Below are positions 34,774-42,159 of a stretch of DNA of 63,296 bases, piece by piece. Position 1 is the first letter of the stretch. Each line of letters opens with the position of its first letter. The stretch lies in NCBI RefSeq assembly GCF_004795745.1, contig NZ_SDGV01000026.1, positions 1 through 63,296 on the forward strand, written 5' to 3'. Position numbers and translations under genes: made by a program. The notes under the pieces were generated by a model that saw only the letters and a list, made by a program, of their open reading frames with translations, did no database searches and was not told the origin of the DNA. The stretch comes from Vagococcus silagei. GTDB lineage: Bacteria > Bacillota > Bacilli > Lactobacillales > Vagococcaceae.

Positions 34774-36111
34774 TTAACTTTCTCGAAATATTTTTTTGAC
34801 TTCGCACATTGTTGATTCAAAAGCATTTTGCAATTCATTCATGAATGCTTGCTCATCGACAGTATCCTCACAAACAAATAAATCAACAGCTGCATAACCA
34901 TATTCCGGCCAAGTATGAATCGTGAAGTGCGATTCTTTTAAAACCATGACGCCACTGACACCATAAGGCATAAATTGATGGAAGTTTTCTGTGACAACAT
35001 TTAACTTAAATTGCTTTGATAACATCGTCAGCTTTTCTGTCACGGATTCAACATCCGTTAATAAATCTTGATTACAACCACGTAAATCATATAAGGTATG
35101 AAAGCCAAGCCGTTGACTCATTTTATTTCGTTTCAAATGATATGTATAAATACTTTCAGTCGCAAGACTTGTTTGCGCCATATTGTTTTTTTGTAAGACA
35201 TACAAATGACTAACGTTACCAATAATTGAGCCACCTAAATAATGATTAAATTTCGGAATAATTTCAACAAAATTAAAATCTTTTTTAGCAATTTCTTGTT
35301 GGATAAAACTTTGAAATGCTGGTGTTTTATTGTTGAAAGAAGCGTACATTTTACCTTGATTTCTTAGGAGATTAGCTCCCGTGTCAATGAAAGTTAAGAT
35401 GCCTTCAGATGTATAAGGAGGATCTGTAAAAACAATATCGACTTGATTATCAATTTCTTGGATTTCTTCCTTAAAATCTTGCTGGTACACCTTAATTTCC
35501 ACTTGCTCTGGTTGATTTTCTGAAATATATAATAATAAATCTGCATCAATATCATAGACAGATAGGTTAGACTTACTTTCAAAGCCAAGACTTGCAAGTG
35601 AGTGAGCTAAAAATATTGACACAAGATCGTCATCACCTACGAAGGCAATTTCTTTAGCAAAAATTAGCGGATCATTTAATAAAAGCGCCACTCGTTTCAA
35701 TACCGTTTCAATCGTGGCGTGGGCTTGATCTAATTCACGCTTGGCCACTGGACGTTTTGCGTAAATATCTGTCAGCTTAATTTTCATCGATTCTAAAAAT
35801 AGCACCTGACTTGTTTCATCAGTTAATATTTGAAGATACTGATCTTTATCCACATTTTTATAATGTAACTCTTCTAAAACATAATTGCGACTAACTTCAG
35901 TCAAAGTATAAAAACTTGCGCGCTGCATCCAGCCATGCTTGACAAGCTCTTTCTTAAAAGCCGTCGCAATTGGAACAGGTACTTCCATTTTTTTTGCCAA
36001 TTCTTTAGTTGAAATAGTCTGATAAAGATAGCTATAAATCAATCCTAGTTTAAAACTCTCAAGTGACTGTGATAAGCCAATGTCATGACGAATGATTTCT
36101 AGTGTTTCCAT
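34774..36111 (-). CDS. BpsA-type aminopropyltransferase fused to AdoMet decarboxylase
   Basis: The 445-residue protein joins two enzymes. Residues 1-310 match the branched-chain polyamine synthase family (BpsA): a winged-helix N-terminus (about 15-80), the GDDDLVSIFLAHSL motif (159-162 GDDD) and TDPPYTSEGI (DPPY 230-233). Residues about 325-445 match bacterial S-adenosylmethionine decarboxylase: LGFHTLYDLRGCN, FMPYGVSGVMVLKESHFTIH with the self-cleavage site Glu393-Ser394, HTWPEYGYAAVDLFVC with Cys414. One chain would make decarboxylated AdoMet and transfer its aminopropyl group to a polyamine. GGAGG precedes the ATG. It follows a TetR gene by 35 bases, presumably its regulator. Confidence 0.88.
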   Translation of the reverse strand: METLEIIRHDIGLSQSLESFKLGLIYSYLYQTISTKELAKKMEVPVPIATAFKKELVKHGWMQRASFYTLTEVSRNYVLEELHYKNVDKDQYLQILTDETSQVLFLESMKIKLTDIYAKRPVAKRELDQAHATIETVLKRVALLLNDPLIFAKEIAFVGDDDLVSIFLAHSLASLGFESKSNLSVYDIDADLLLYISENQPEQVEIKVYQQDFKEEIQEIDNQVDIVFTDPPYTSEGILTFIDTGANLLRNQGKMYASFNNKTPAFQSFIQQEIAKKDFNFVEIIPKFNHYLGGSIIGNVSHLYVLQKNNMAQTSLATESIYTYHLKRNKMSQRLGFHTLYDLRGCNQDLLTDVESVTEKLTMLSKQFKLNVVTENFHQFMPYGVSGVMVLKESHFTIHTWPEYGYAAVDLFVCEDTVDEQAFMNELQNAFESTMCEVKKIFRES

Positions 36112-36146
36112 TTCGAGATGTCCTCCTTTCCGATTATTTTTTTAAA

Positions 36147-36638
36147 TTAATTAAAGCTTGAGAATGCTTCCTCAATAATTTTCTCAGTAATAATGCCCGT
36201 TAGTGCCATGACTCTTAAACCTTCAAGAACTAAGAAGATGTGCTGAGCCTCCACTTTGGAGCAATTTTTTGTGTTCATTATGATCTCTAAATGGGTCTCA
36301 AAAATAAGAGAACCCAGTTCATCCTTATCTTCTCGACTGGTCATAAACTCATAGCCTGCTAAACTTAGACTATTTTTAATATCTAAAAGTTCTACTTTTT
36401 CTTGTGCCAAGTATTCAGCAAAACTAATCATTTGATACGATTCTTTTAGATCCAAAATATTTTGTTTCATTAATTCTTTAAAAATATCTGTTGGTGTTTT
36501 GAAATAGCGATAAACACCACCACGACTATATCCACTAACACTGATTAAATCAGTCATTGTGACATCTTTTAAACCTTTTTCAATGAAGACTTGTTTTGAA
36601 TTTTCAATTATTTTTTGTTTTGTTTCGTCAATTTTCAT
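36147..36638 (-). CDS. TetR-family regulator of the polyamine fusion gene
   Basis: The 163-residue protein has the TetR DNA-binding domain: TKQKIIENSKQVFIEKGLKD, VTMTDLISVSGYSRGGVYRY. The ligand domain is short and unlike its neighbours. The ATG at 36638 lies six bases after GGAG. It leads a two-gene unit with the polyamine enzyme; two palindromes in front of it, sharing AAA-TGACA-N4-TGTCA-TTT, are its likely operators. Its effector could be a polyamine or AdoMet derivative, by inference from the partner gene. Confidence 0.85.
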   Translation of the reverse strand: MKIDETKQKIIENSKQVFIEKGLKDVTMTDLISVSGYSRGGVYRYFKTPTDIFKELMKQNILDLKESYQMISFAEYLAQEKVELLDIKNSLSLAGYEFMTSREDKDELGSLIFETHLEIIMNTKNCSKVEAQHIFLVLEGLRVMALTGIITEKIIEEAFSSFN

Positions 36639-36677
36639 CTTGAGCTCCAATTTATTTGTATTTTAGTTGTTTTCCCA

Positions 36678-36774
36678 AAAGTGACAACATTGTCACTTTA
36701 ACACGAAAAAAAATAGATTTCAATTATAAATCATTAATTTCACTCTAAAATGACAAAGATGTCACTTTAGAGTG
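36678..36774 (-). promoter_or_regulatory. Two palindromic operators around a -10 box
   Basis: Site 1 at 36678-36699 is the perfect repeat AAAGTGACA-ACAT-TGTCACTTT. Site 2 at 36741-36774 has 15-base arms, CACTCTAAAATGACA and TGTCACTTTAGAGTG, with one mismatch around AAGA. A TATAAT on the minus strand (36723-36728) lies between them. Together they suggest a repressor clamp on the tetR-polyamine promoter. Confidence 0.7.
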
Positions 36775-36779
36775 AAAAA

Positions 36780-38315
36780 CTAGTTTGTTTTCGCTAAATG
36801 GTAAGCTGCTCTTTCTAAGATATCTGAACCAATATTCATTTTCTTCGCAAGCCAGAAACCGTTACTTGCGCCAACTTCATTCATAAGTAGTTGGTACAGT
36901 GGATTTAAAGTTTCTTTGTCGAAAGCCATCGCTGCGGTAATAAAGTTTTGATCTTTGACTGCAAAGTCTTTGATCTCACCATAATGAGTTGATGCGAGGA
37001 CAACTGCATTTCTGGTCACTAAACTTTCGAGCATTGCTGTTGCGAGCGCTGCACCTTCTGTTGGTTCGGTACCACTACCTATTTCATCAACTAAAACTAG
37101 TGAGCGATCATTTGCGATTGAGAGGATTTCTCTCATATTGTTGATGTGACCTGAAAATGTGCTCAAGGCATTATCGAAATCTTGGTAGTCTCCGATATCG
37201 ACCAAAATCTGATCGAATAAGCTAATATTACTTTCTGAATCTGCTGGAATGAAGACGCCAATCATTGTCATGAGTGTCAATAGTCCAACAGTCTTTAAGA
37301 CAACCGTCTTACCTCCAGAGTTTGAACCTGTAATCACTAGGCCGCGCTCTGTTTGACCAAGTTCAATTGATAATGGAACGGCTGACTCGCCTAGTAATGG
37401 GTGTTTCGCATTTACTAAATTGATGTAACCTGAATCGTTAATTTTAACTTTTCGGCCACCAATTTCTTCGCTGAATTTCGCTTTAGCCACGATTAATTCT
37501 AGTGAAAAGATAATCTTCATTGTTTTTTCCATTGCTTTTAGTTCCGTTGCAATTTCTTCAGTTAAATTGGCTAGGATTTGATATACGATACTCATTTCTT
37601 CAGCTTGCGCCATTTGAAGTTTTTGATTAAGTTCGCGTGTATTGTCTAATTCGATGTAAACAGTCGATCCATTGCCTGACTCTGACACGATACGACCTTT
37701 CACGCTATGTTTGAATGAACACTTGATTGGTACTGTTAAGGTACCGTCACGGTCAACAACCATTGATTCTTGAATCTTCGAACGGTTGCTAGCATTATTA
37801 ATGAATTTATGCAAACGGTCGTTAATATCTGCTTTATGTTTTTGAATATTTTGACGCACTTTTTTCAAGTCACGTGAAGCTTCTGAGCTGACTTGGTTAT
37901 TCTTAATTGAAATTGTAATCGTTTCTTCGATTGAGCGAAACGATTGTAGCTTACTTGCATATCCAGATAGCGTTGGTGCTAACTCGATGTTGCGGTTGAA
38001 GAAATCTTTTAATTTACGGATTGTTCTTAAGAATTCTGCGATTTCTAATAATTCTTTTGGTTCTAAGACATACCCTTTTTCAATTTTTTGGAATAGACGA
38101 TCAATCTGTTCGCTTGCCATAAATGGGATACTTTGTTTCGTTTCTAAAATGTTTAGTGCTTCGCCAGTTTCTTTTTGAGCATGTCTAACTTTTCCGATAT
38201 TACTCATTGGTTCTTCTTCCGTAATTTGTTGTTTCACTGTCTTGCTGATGGCGTAGTTACTAATCAATTCTTTTATTTCGTTGAACTGTGTTTGTTCAAT
38301 TGCTTGTTTTTTCAT
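36780..38315 (-). CDS. MutS2-like ATPase lacking the Smr nuclease domain
   Basis: The 511-residue protein follows the MutS2 pattern: helical core (about 40-300), then the ATPase with Walker A TGSNSGGKTV, Walker B VLVDEIGSGTEP and the trans-acting STHYGEIKDFA region. It stops after the dimer segment (LAKKMNIGSDILERA), whereas full-length MutS2 is about 780 residues and ends with KOW and Smr parts. This is a natural truncated family member rather than an obvious deletion, because the C-terminus closes cleanly. It may act on branched DNA or on collided ribosomes without nuclease activity. The ribosome site (AGAGAAAGAAAA) is weak. Confidence 0.85.
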   Translation of the reverse strand: MKKQAIEQTQFNEIKELISNYAISKTVKQQITEEEPMSNIGKVRHAQKETGEALNILETKQSIPFMASEQIDRLFQKIEKGYVLEPKELLEIAEFLRTIRKLKDFFNRNIELAPTLSGYASKLQSFRSIEETITISIKNNQVSSEASRDLKKVRQNIQKHKADINDRLHKFINNASNRSKIQESMVVDRDGTLTVPIKCSFKHSVKGRIVSESGNGSTVYIELDNTRELNQKLQMAQAEEMSIVYQILANLTEEIATELKAMEKTMKIIFSLELIVAKAKFSEEIGGRKVKINDSGYINLVNAKHPLLGESAVPLSIELGQTERGLVITGSNSGGKTVVLKTVGLLTLMTMIGVFIPADSESNISLFDQILVDIGDYQDFDNALSTFSGHINNMREILSIANDRSLVLVDEIGSGTEPTEGAALATAMLESLVTRNAVVLASTHYGEIKDFAVKDQNFITAAMAFDKETLNPLYQLLMNEVGASNGFWLAKKMNIGSDILERAAYHLAKTN

Positions 38316-38372
38316 TTTTCTTTCTCTTTTTCTTTAATGTCAAAAGAGATACCTGCCGTAACAAATTAACCA

Positions 38373-38487
38373 AGGTGGTGACGCTGGCGCTTTGGGATGA
38401 GCAGCAAGACAAGCCTGGGAAAAAATCGGTTTTTGATTTATTACCAGGATTGACTTGGTGCCGAATCCCAGCCAGCGGAACCCCGTC
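38373..38487 (+). repeat. Structured intergenic repeat, unit C
   Basis: The unit starts GGTGGTGACG, has the core GGCGCTTTG-GGA-TGA-GCAG-CAAG, an inner stem CCTGG to CCAGG, then TTGACTTGGTGCC, GAATCCCAGC and CCCGTC. GGGAT in the core is complementary to ATCCC near the end. The unit is a diverged copy of unit D, 119 bases away. Confidence 0.7.
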
Positions 38488-38490
38488 AAA

Positions 38491-38606
38491 AAGGTGGTGA
38501 CGTGAGCGCTTTGAGCTGATCAGTAAGGCGGGCATGATAATTTGACGGTTTGTGTCAAAATATCATGATTGACTTAATGCCAAGCTCCAGCACATAAAAT
38601 CCCGTC
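38491..38606 (+). repeat. Structured intergenic repeat, unit D
   Basis: Same layout as unit C: GGTGGTGACG, core AGCGCTTTG-AGC-TGA-TCAG-TAAG, inner hairpin CATGATA plus TTTGAC against GTCAAA plus TATCATG, then TTGACTTAATGCC, AAGCTCCAGC and CCCGTC. GAGCT is complementary to AGCTC near the end. The pairing is kept although the bases differ from unit C. Confidence 0.7.
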
Positions 38607-38660
38607 TATCTCAGACGCTACAAAAGCACTTTATTCCATGCCTTCAACCTTTTAAACTAA

Positions 38661-38698
38661 ACAAAAAAGTTTTGAGAAAATCTAATTTCCCAAAACTT
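38661..38698 (-). terminator. Terminator of the orphan transcript
   Basis: AAGTTTTGGGAAA and TTTCTCAAAACTT pair on the minus strand, followed by TTTTTTG. Confidence 0.8.
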
Positions 38699-38948
38699 GT
38701 CGTTTAATATTCTAAAAATTGCTTATAAAAATCAAGCCTAAATAAAGGTAAGTTAAACTAACCTTATTTAAAAAATGCCGACTTTTAAAAAGTGCAATCT
38801 TAACAGATATCTCAAACTAAAATAATGGGTAGAACAAAATAGACCATACACTTTACTGTATATTGGTAACCTCGTTGTTCAATTGTTTCGTTTTAGATAA
38901 TCTTCGCACTCAAAAAGTTCACTCATTTCTTTGATTAGTTAATTTGTT
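38661..38948 (-). ncRNA. Candidate orphan transcript (sRNA or leader RNA)
   Basis: A strong minus-strand promoter at 38955-38983 and a strong terminator at 38661-38698 bound about 288 bases without a normal gene. Inside lie a 15-codon frame (38879-38926, MSELFECEDYLKRNN), a hairpin ACCA-TATAC to GTGTA-TGGT, and a stem AAATAAGGT to ACCTTTATTT with an AGTT/AACT inner part (about 38740-38772). It may be a small RNA, or an attenuated leader of the MutS2-like gene that follows on the same strand. Confidence 0.5.
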
Positions 38949-38954
38949 ACACGT

Positions 38955-38983
38955 AATATAGCAGACAATTATTTTTTTGTCAA
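38955..38983 (-). promoter_or_regulatory. Consensus promoter of the orphan transcript
   Basis: On the minus strand TTGACA (38983-38978) and TATATT (38960-38955) are spaced by 17 bases. It lies about 95 bases after the nanA stop and points at no standard coding gene for over 600 bases. Confidence 0.75.
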
Positions 38984-39076
38984 AAAAAATGTTATCACAT
39001 TTAATAAAAACTTTATTTTTTCCGGTGGCTCTTATTCAAAAAAGAGACAACTTTTTCAGTTATCCCTTAATCTCAT

Positions 39077-39997
39077 TTATTTACAAAATACTTGTTTCGT
39101 TTTTTGAATTAATTGTGCGGCTTGGTTAATATTTTCCATGTCACTTGCAATAATTGGAGCTAATGGTGACGCTACTGAACCAAGATCTAAATTTTCATTG
39201 ATTCGGAGAATTTCTTTTGCCACGGCATACATATTGCCATGTCCTGAAACCATTAAAGCAATGATATCATTAATCGCGTATTGAAGTTCTTTAGCTTCTG
39301 TAAGCTTTTTAGCTTCAAAAAGGGCATTTAGCTGTAAAAACAGTTCTGGCATGACACCATATGTACCACCAATACCTGCCTCAGCTCCCATCAAACGACC
39401 ACCAATAAATTGTTCATCCGGACCGTTGAAGACAATATGATCACTTCCACCAAGTGAGACAAAAGTTTGAATATCCTGAACTGGCATTGAAGAATTTTTC
39501 ACGCCGATGACACGAGGATTTTTTAACATCTCTTGATAAAGACTAGGAGTTAATGAGACTCCAGCCAATTGTGGAATATTGTAAATAATAAAATCAGTAT
39601 TTGGAGCCGCGTCACTAATTTTATTCCAATATTCGGCAATTGAATATTCAGGTAATCTGAAATAGATTGGAGGGATTGCTGCGATACTATCCACACCAAG
39701 ACTTTCAGCATGTTTTGCTAATTCAACACTTTCTTTAGTACTGTTACAAGCTACATGAGCGATAACAGTTAGCTTGCCTTTTGCTACTTTCATGACATTT
39801 TCTAATACTATTTTTCGGTCTGCTACACTTTGATAGATACACTCGCCTGAAGAACCATTTACATATAGCCCTTTAACTTTTTTATCAACAAAATATTGCG
39901 TTAAAGCCTGAACACGTTCAGGACTTATTTCACCTTGTTCATCATAACAAGCATAAAAAGCCGGAATGATACCTTTATATTTATCAAGTTTTGTCAT
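39077..39997 (-). CDS. nanA: N-acetylneuraminate lyase
   Basis: The 306-residue protein belongs to the DHDPS/NanA family: GLYVNGSSGECIYQ (GxxGE-type substrate loop), FIIYNIPQLAGVSL with the tyrosine, RVIGVKNSS with the Schiff-base lysine, and NGPDEQFIGGRLMGAEAGIGG. It splits sialic acid to N-acetylmannosamine and pyruvate. It is the last gene of the sialic acid operon. The ATG at 39997 has GAGGAG upstream and overlaps the rpiR gene by 14 bases. Confidence 0.92.
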   Translation of the reverse strand: MTKLDKYKGIIPAFYACYDEQGEISPERVQALTQYFVDKKVKGLYVNGSSGECIYQSVADRKIVLENVMKVAKGKLTVIAHVACNSTKESVELAKHAESLGVDSIAAIPPIYFRLPEYSIAEYWNKISDAAPNTDFIIYNIPQLAGVSLTPSLYQEMLKNPRVIGVKNSSMPVQDIQTFVSLGGSDHIVFNGPDEQFIGGRLMGAEAGIGGTYGVMPELFLQLNALFEAKKLTEAKELQYAINDIIALMVSGHGNMYAVAKEILRINENLDLGSVASPLAPIIASDMENINQAAQLIQKTKQVFCK

Positions 39998-40814
39998 TTT
40001 TGTTTCGCTCCTCATTTTGATTACTTCTTGTAATCACTTTGATTGTCTGACTCATTCGTTCATTTAATTTGTCATCTTCTAATAACATTGTTGAAATCAC
40101 ATCAATTTGGTACATAATAGCAAATTGAGAGTTCACGAATCTTTTATTGCCAATAAAGACACTACTATAAGCAATTAAAGATAAATCTGAAATCTTTGAC
40201 AATGTACTTTCTGGAAAACTTGTAATACTAATTACCTGAGCGCCATTTGCTTTTGCATAAGTTACAGCATCATTGACTTCGACTGTCTCTCCTGACGCTG
40301 ATATTCCAATAATTAAATCTCCTTCAACTGCCATTGAACTTGTAATTAACATCATATGAGAATCAGTGGTTGAGGTTACGTTTAACCCCATTCTTAAAAG
40401 ACGTTGTGTTAATTCTAATGCTGTTAGCCCAGAACTGCCCACCCCAAAAATAAAGATTCGTGGCGCATCTTTAATCTTATTTACAATCATCTCAACATCA
40501 TCTTTATTTACAAGTTGCTCAGTATTCTCAATCACTTTTGTATAATAATCATAGACATCACTTTGTAAGTCTTTATCTCTTGAATTTGTCTGTTTCAAAG
40601 AACTGATTTGAATTTTTAAATCAACGAACCCATCTTGATTTAACTTTTTAGCAAAGCGCGTGATTGTAGCCGGAGAAGTATCCGTTTCTTTTGCCAACGT
40701 TGAAATATTTATATTCGTTAACGTGTCGCTATTCTTAAGTAAATACGTTGCGATTTTCTTTTCTTTCTCTGAAAAAGACGGAAATTTATTTTGAATATCT
40801 TCTAAAATGGTCAT
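39984..40814 (-). CDS. RpiR-family regulator of sialic acid catabolism
   Basis: The 276-residue protein has the RpiR N-terminal HTH (FPSFSEKEKKIATYLLKN, TSPATITRFAKKLNQDGF) and a C-terminal SIS domain (IFIFGVGSSGLTALELTQRL, IIGISASGETVEV) that senses a phosphosugar. Inside a nan operon this is the NanR-type repressor of Gram-positive bacteria; N-acetylmannosamine-6-phosphate is the known effector in staphylococci. The candidate binding sites lie before the first gene of the operon. It overlaps nanA by 14 bases. Confidence 0.88.
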   Translation of the reverse strand: MTILEDIQNKFPSFSEKEKKIATYLLKNSDTLTNINISTLAKETDTSPATITRFAKKLNQDGFVDLKIQISSLKQTNSRDKDLQSDVYDYYTKVIENTEQLVNKDDVEMIVNKIKDAPRIFIFGVGSSGLTALELTQRLLRMGLNVTSTTDSHMMLITSSMAVEGDLIIGISASGETVEVNDAVTYAKANGAQVISITSFPESTLSKISDLSLIAYSSVFIGNKRFVNSQFAIMYQIDVISTMLLEDDKLNERMSQTIKVITRSNQNEERNKNDKT

Positions 40815-40827
40815 TTGATTGCCTCAC

Positions 40828-41703
40828 TTATTGTCTTTTCTTAAAATTATACAACGCTCCTATCATTCCTGCATCATTTTTCAAGGCTGCAAAAGTTATC
40901 TTTGTTTGATTGAATCGTTTATCTTCAATTTTAGTAGCTATTTTTTTCAAAATGAGTGGTTCAAGATAGGCTTGTTGACTCATAATTCCACCACCTAAAA
41001 CGATAGCTTCTGGATTCAATAAATAAATAATATTGACTAACCCTGTTGTCAAAGCTGTCACCAATTCATCAATCGCTTGGATGCATTCATTGTCTCCATT
41101 TAGTGCCATTTCAAATATTTGTTTGCCATCATATTGTTTATTTTTTATACGTGCTACTTTTTTAATTAAGGCTGAAGTTGATGCAATATCTTGATAATTC
41201 TCCCCATCAATTTGCAGATATCCCACTTCACCAGCTGTAAAACCTACCCCATGTTGAATACAGCCACCTTGTAAAATAGCACCACCGATGCCAGTTCCGA
41301 CAGTTAAACATACAGCATCATCAATTCCTTGAAGACTACCACGCCATTTTTCACCTAAACAAGCAGCATTGACATCATTTTCAACTTCACAAGGAATCTG
41401 AAAATTTGTTTCGATGATTTGCTTAAGTGGCGTATTTGAATAATTTGGAATTGTATAACCGGCATAAATAACTTCACCAGTTTCTGGATTAACAACACCC
41501 GCGGTTGAAATACAGACACCAGATAATGGATAGTCTTTAATGCTCTCTTCAACTAAATATTTTAAACGCGTGACAATATTTAATTCCGCAATACTATTAT
41601 TCGTTTCAGATAAAGGGTACCTCAAGACGACCTGCCCATTCTCATCATAAATCCCCGATTTGATTGTCGTTCCACCAATGTCAACACATAAATAATTATT
41701 CAT
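40828..41703 (-). CDS. nanK: ROK-family kinase, probable N-acetylmannosamine kinase
   Basis: The 291-residue protein has the ROK phosphate-binding start YLCVDIGGTTIKSGI, VENDVNAACLGEKW with the catalytic aspartate, and LTVGTGIGGAI. The usual CxCGxxGCxE zinc motif is absent, as in several NanK proteins. It would phosphorylate N-acetylmannosamine at O6, between NanA and NanE in the pathway. The ATG at 41703 overlaps nanQ by eight bases. Confidence 0.88.
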   Translation of the reverse strand: MNNYLCVDIGGTTIKSGIYDENGQVVLRYPLSETNNSIAELNIVTRLKYLVEESIKDYPLSGVCISTAGVVNPETGEVIYAGYTIPNYSNTPLKQIIETNFQIPCEVENDVNAACLGEKWRGSLQGIDDAVCLTVGTGIGGAILQGGCIQHGVGFTAGEVGYLQIDGENYQDIASTSALIKKVARIKNKQYDGKQIFEMALNGDNECIQAIDELVTALTTGLVNIIYLLNPEAIVLGGGIMSQQAYLEPLILKKIATKIEDKRFNQTKITFAALKNDAGMIGALYNFKKRQ

Positions 41704-42145
41704 CAGCTGTCTTCCTAATCTTAAATACAATTTTTTTTACGACTGTTTTATGCTCATTTATGGCAGTCCGATGGGCTTCTTCTAAGTCTAACAACATAAA
41801 TTGTCCCGCATTTAGTTCACATGACTCAGTATGAGAACCATAAAGAAGGTAATAGTCATCTTCTCTATGATACTCTCCTTTTTCCAAACTATTTGACGCG
41901 TCTAAATCAATCCACTCTTGACCAACCAACAAATAGTGTAGATCAAAATGTTCCTTATGTGCTTCCCAAACTCGCTCTTTTCTGGTTGACGTTTCATACT
42001 CTAAAAAGTTTGCCGTAATCCACTCATTTAGTTGGACTGACTGACATTCAAATTCCGGTAATTCAGCGATAAATTTTAAGATAATCGGCATACTTTTGCA
42101 TAAGACTTGATCTTGTTCAATTAATTTAAACTCACCTTTAATCAT
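41696..42145 (-). CDS. nanQ: YhcH/YiaL-family protein, sialic acid anomerase-like
   Basis: The 149-residue protein matches the YhcH cupin family: WEAHKEHFDLHYLLVGQEWI with metal-binding His/Glu, and FMLLDLEEAHRTAI near the end. In nan operons this family (NanQ) speeds interconversion of sialic acid anomers, supplying the form that NanA uses. It lies between the binding protein and nanK genes. Confidence 0.85.
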   Translation of the reverse strand: MIKGEFKLIEQDQVLCKSMPIILKFIAELPEFECQSVQLNEWITANFLEYETSTRKERVWEAHKEHFDLHYLLVGQEWIDLDASNSLEKGEYHREDDYYLLYGSHTESCELNAGQFMLLDLEEAHRTAINEHKTVVKKIVFKIRKTADE

Positions 42146-42159
42146 CGCTCAATTCACCT

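Noticed and set aside
38980-39076. Terminator directly after nanA
   Set aside because: A short CTCTT/AAGAG stem is present, but the T run lies on the wrong strand for nanA. The first good minus-strand terminator is at 38661-38698.
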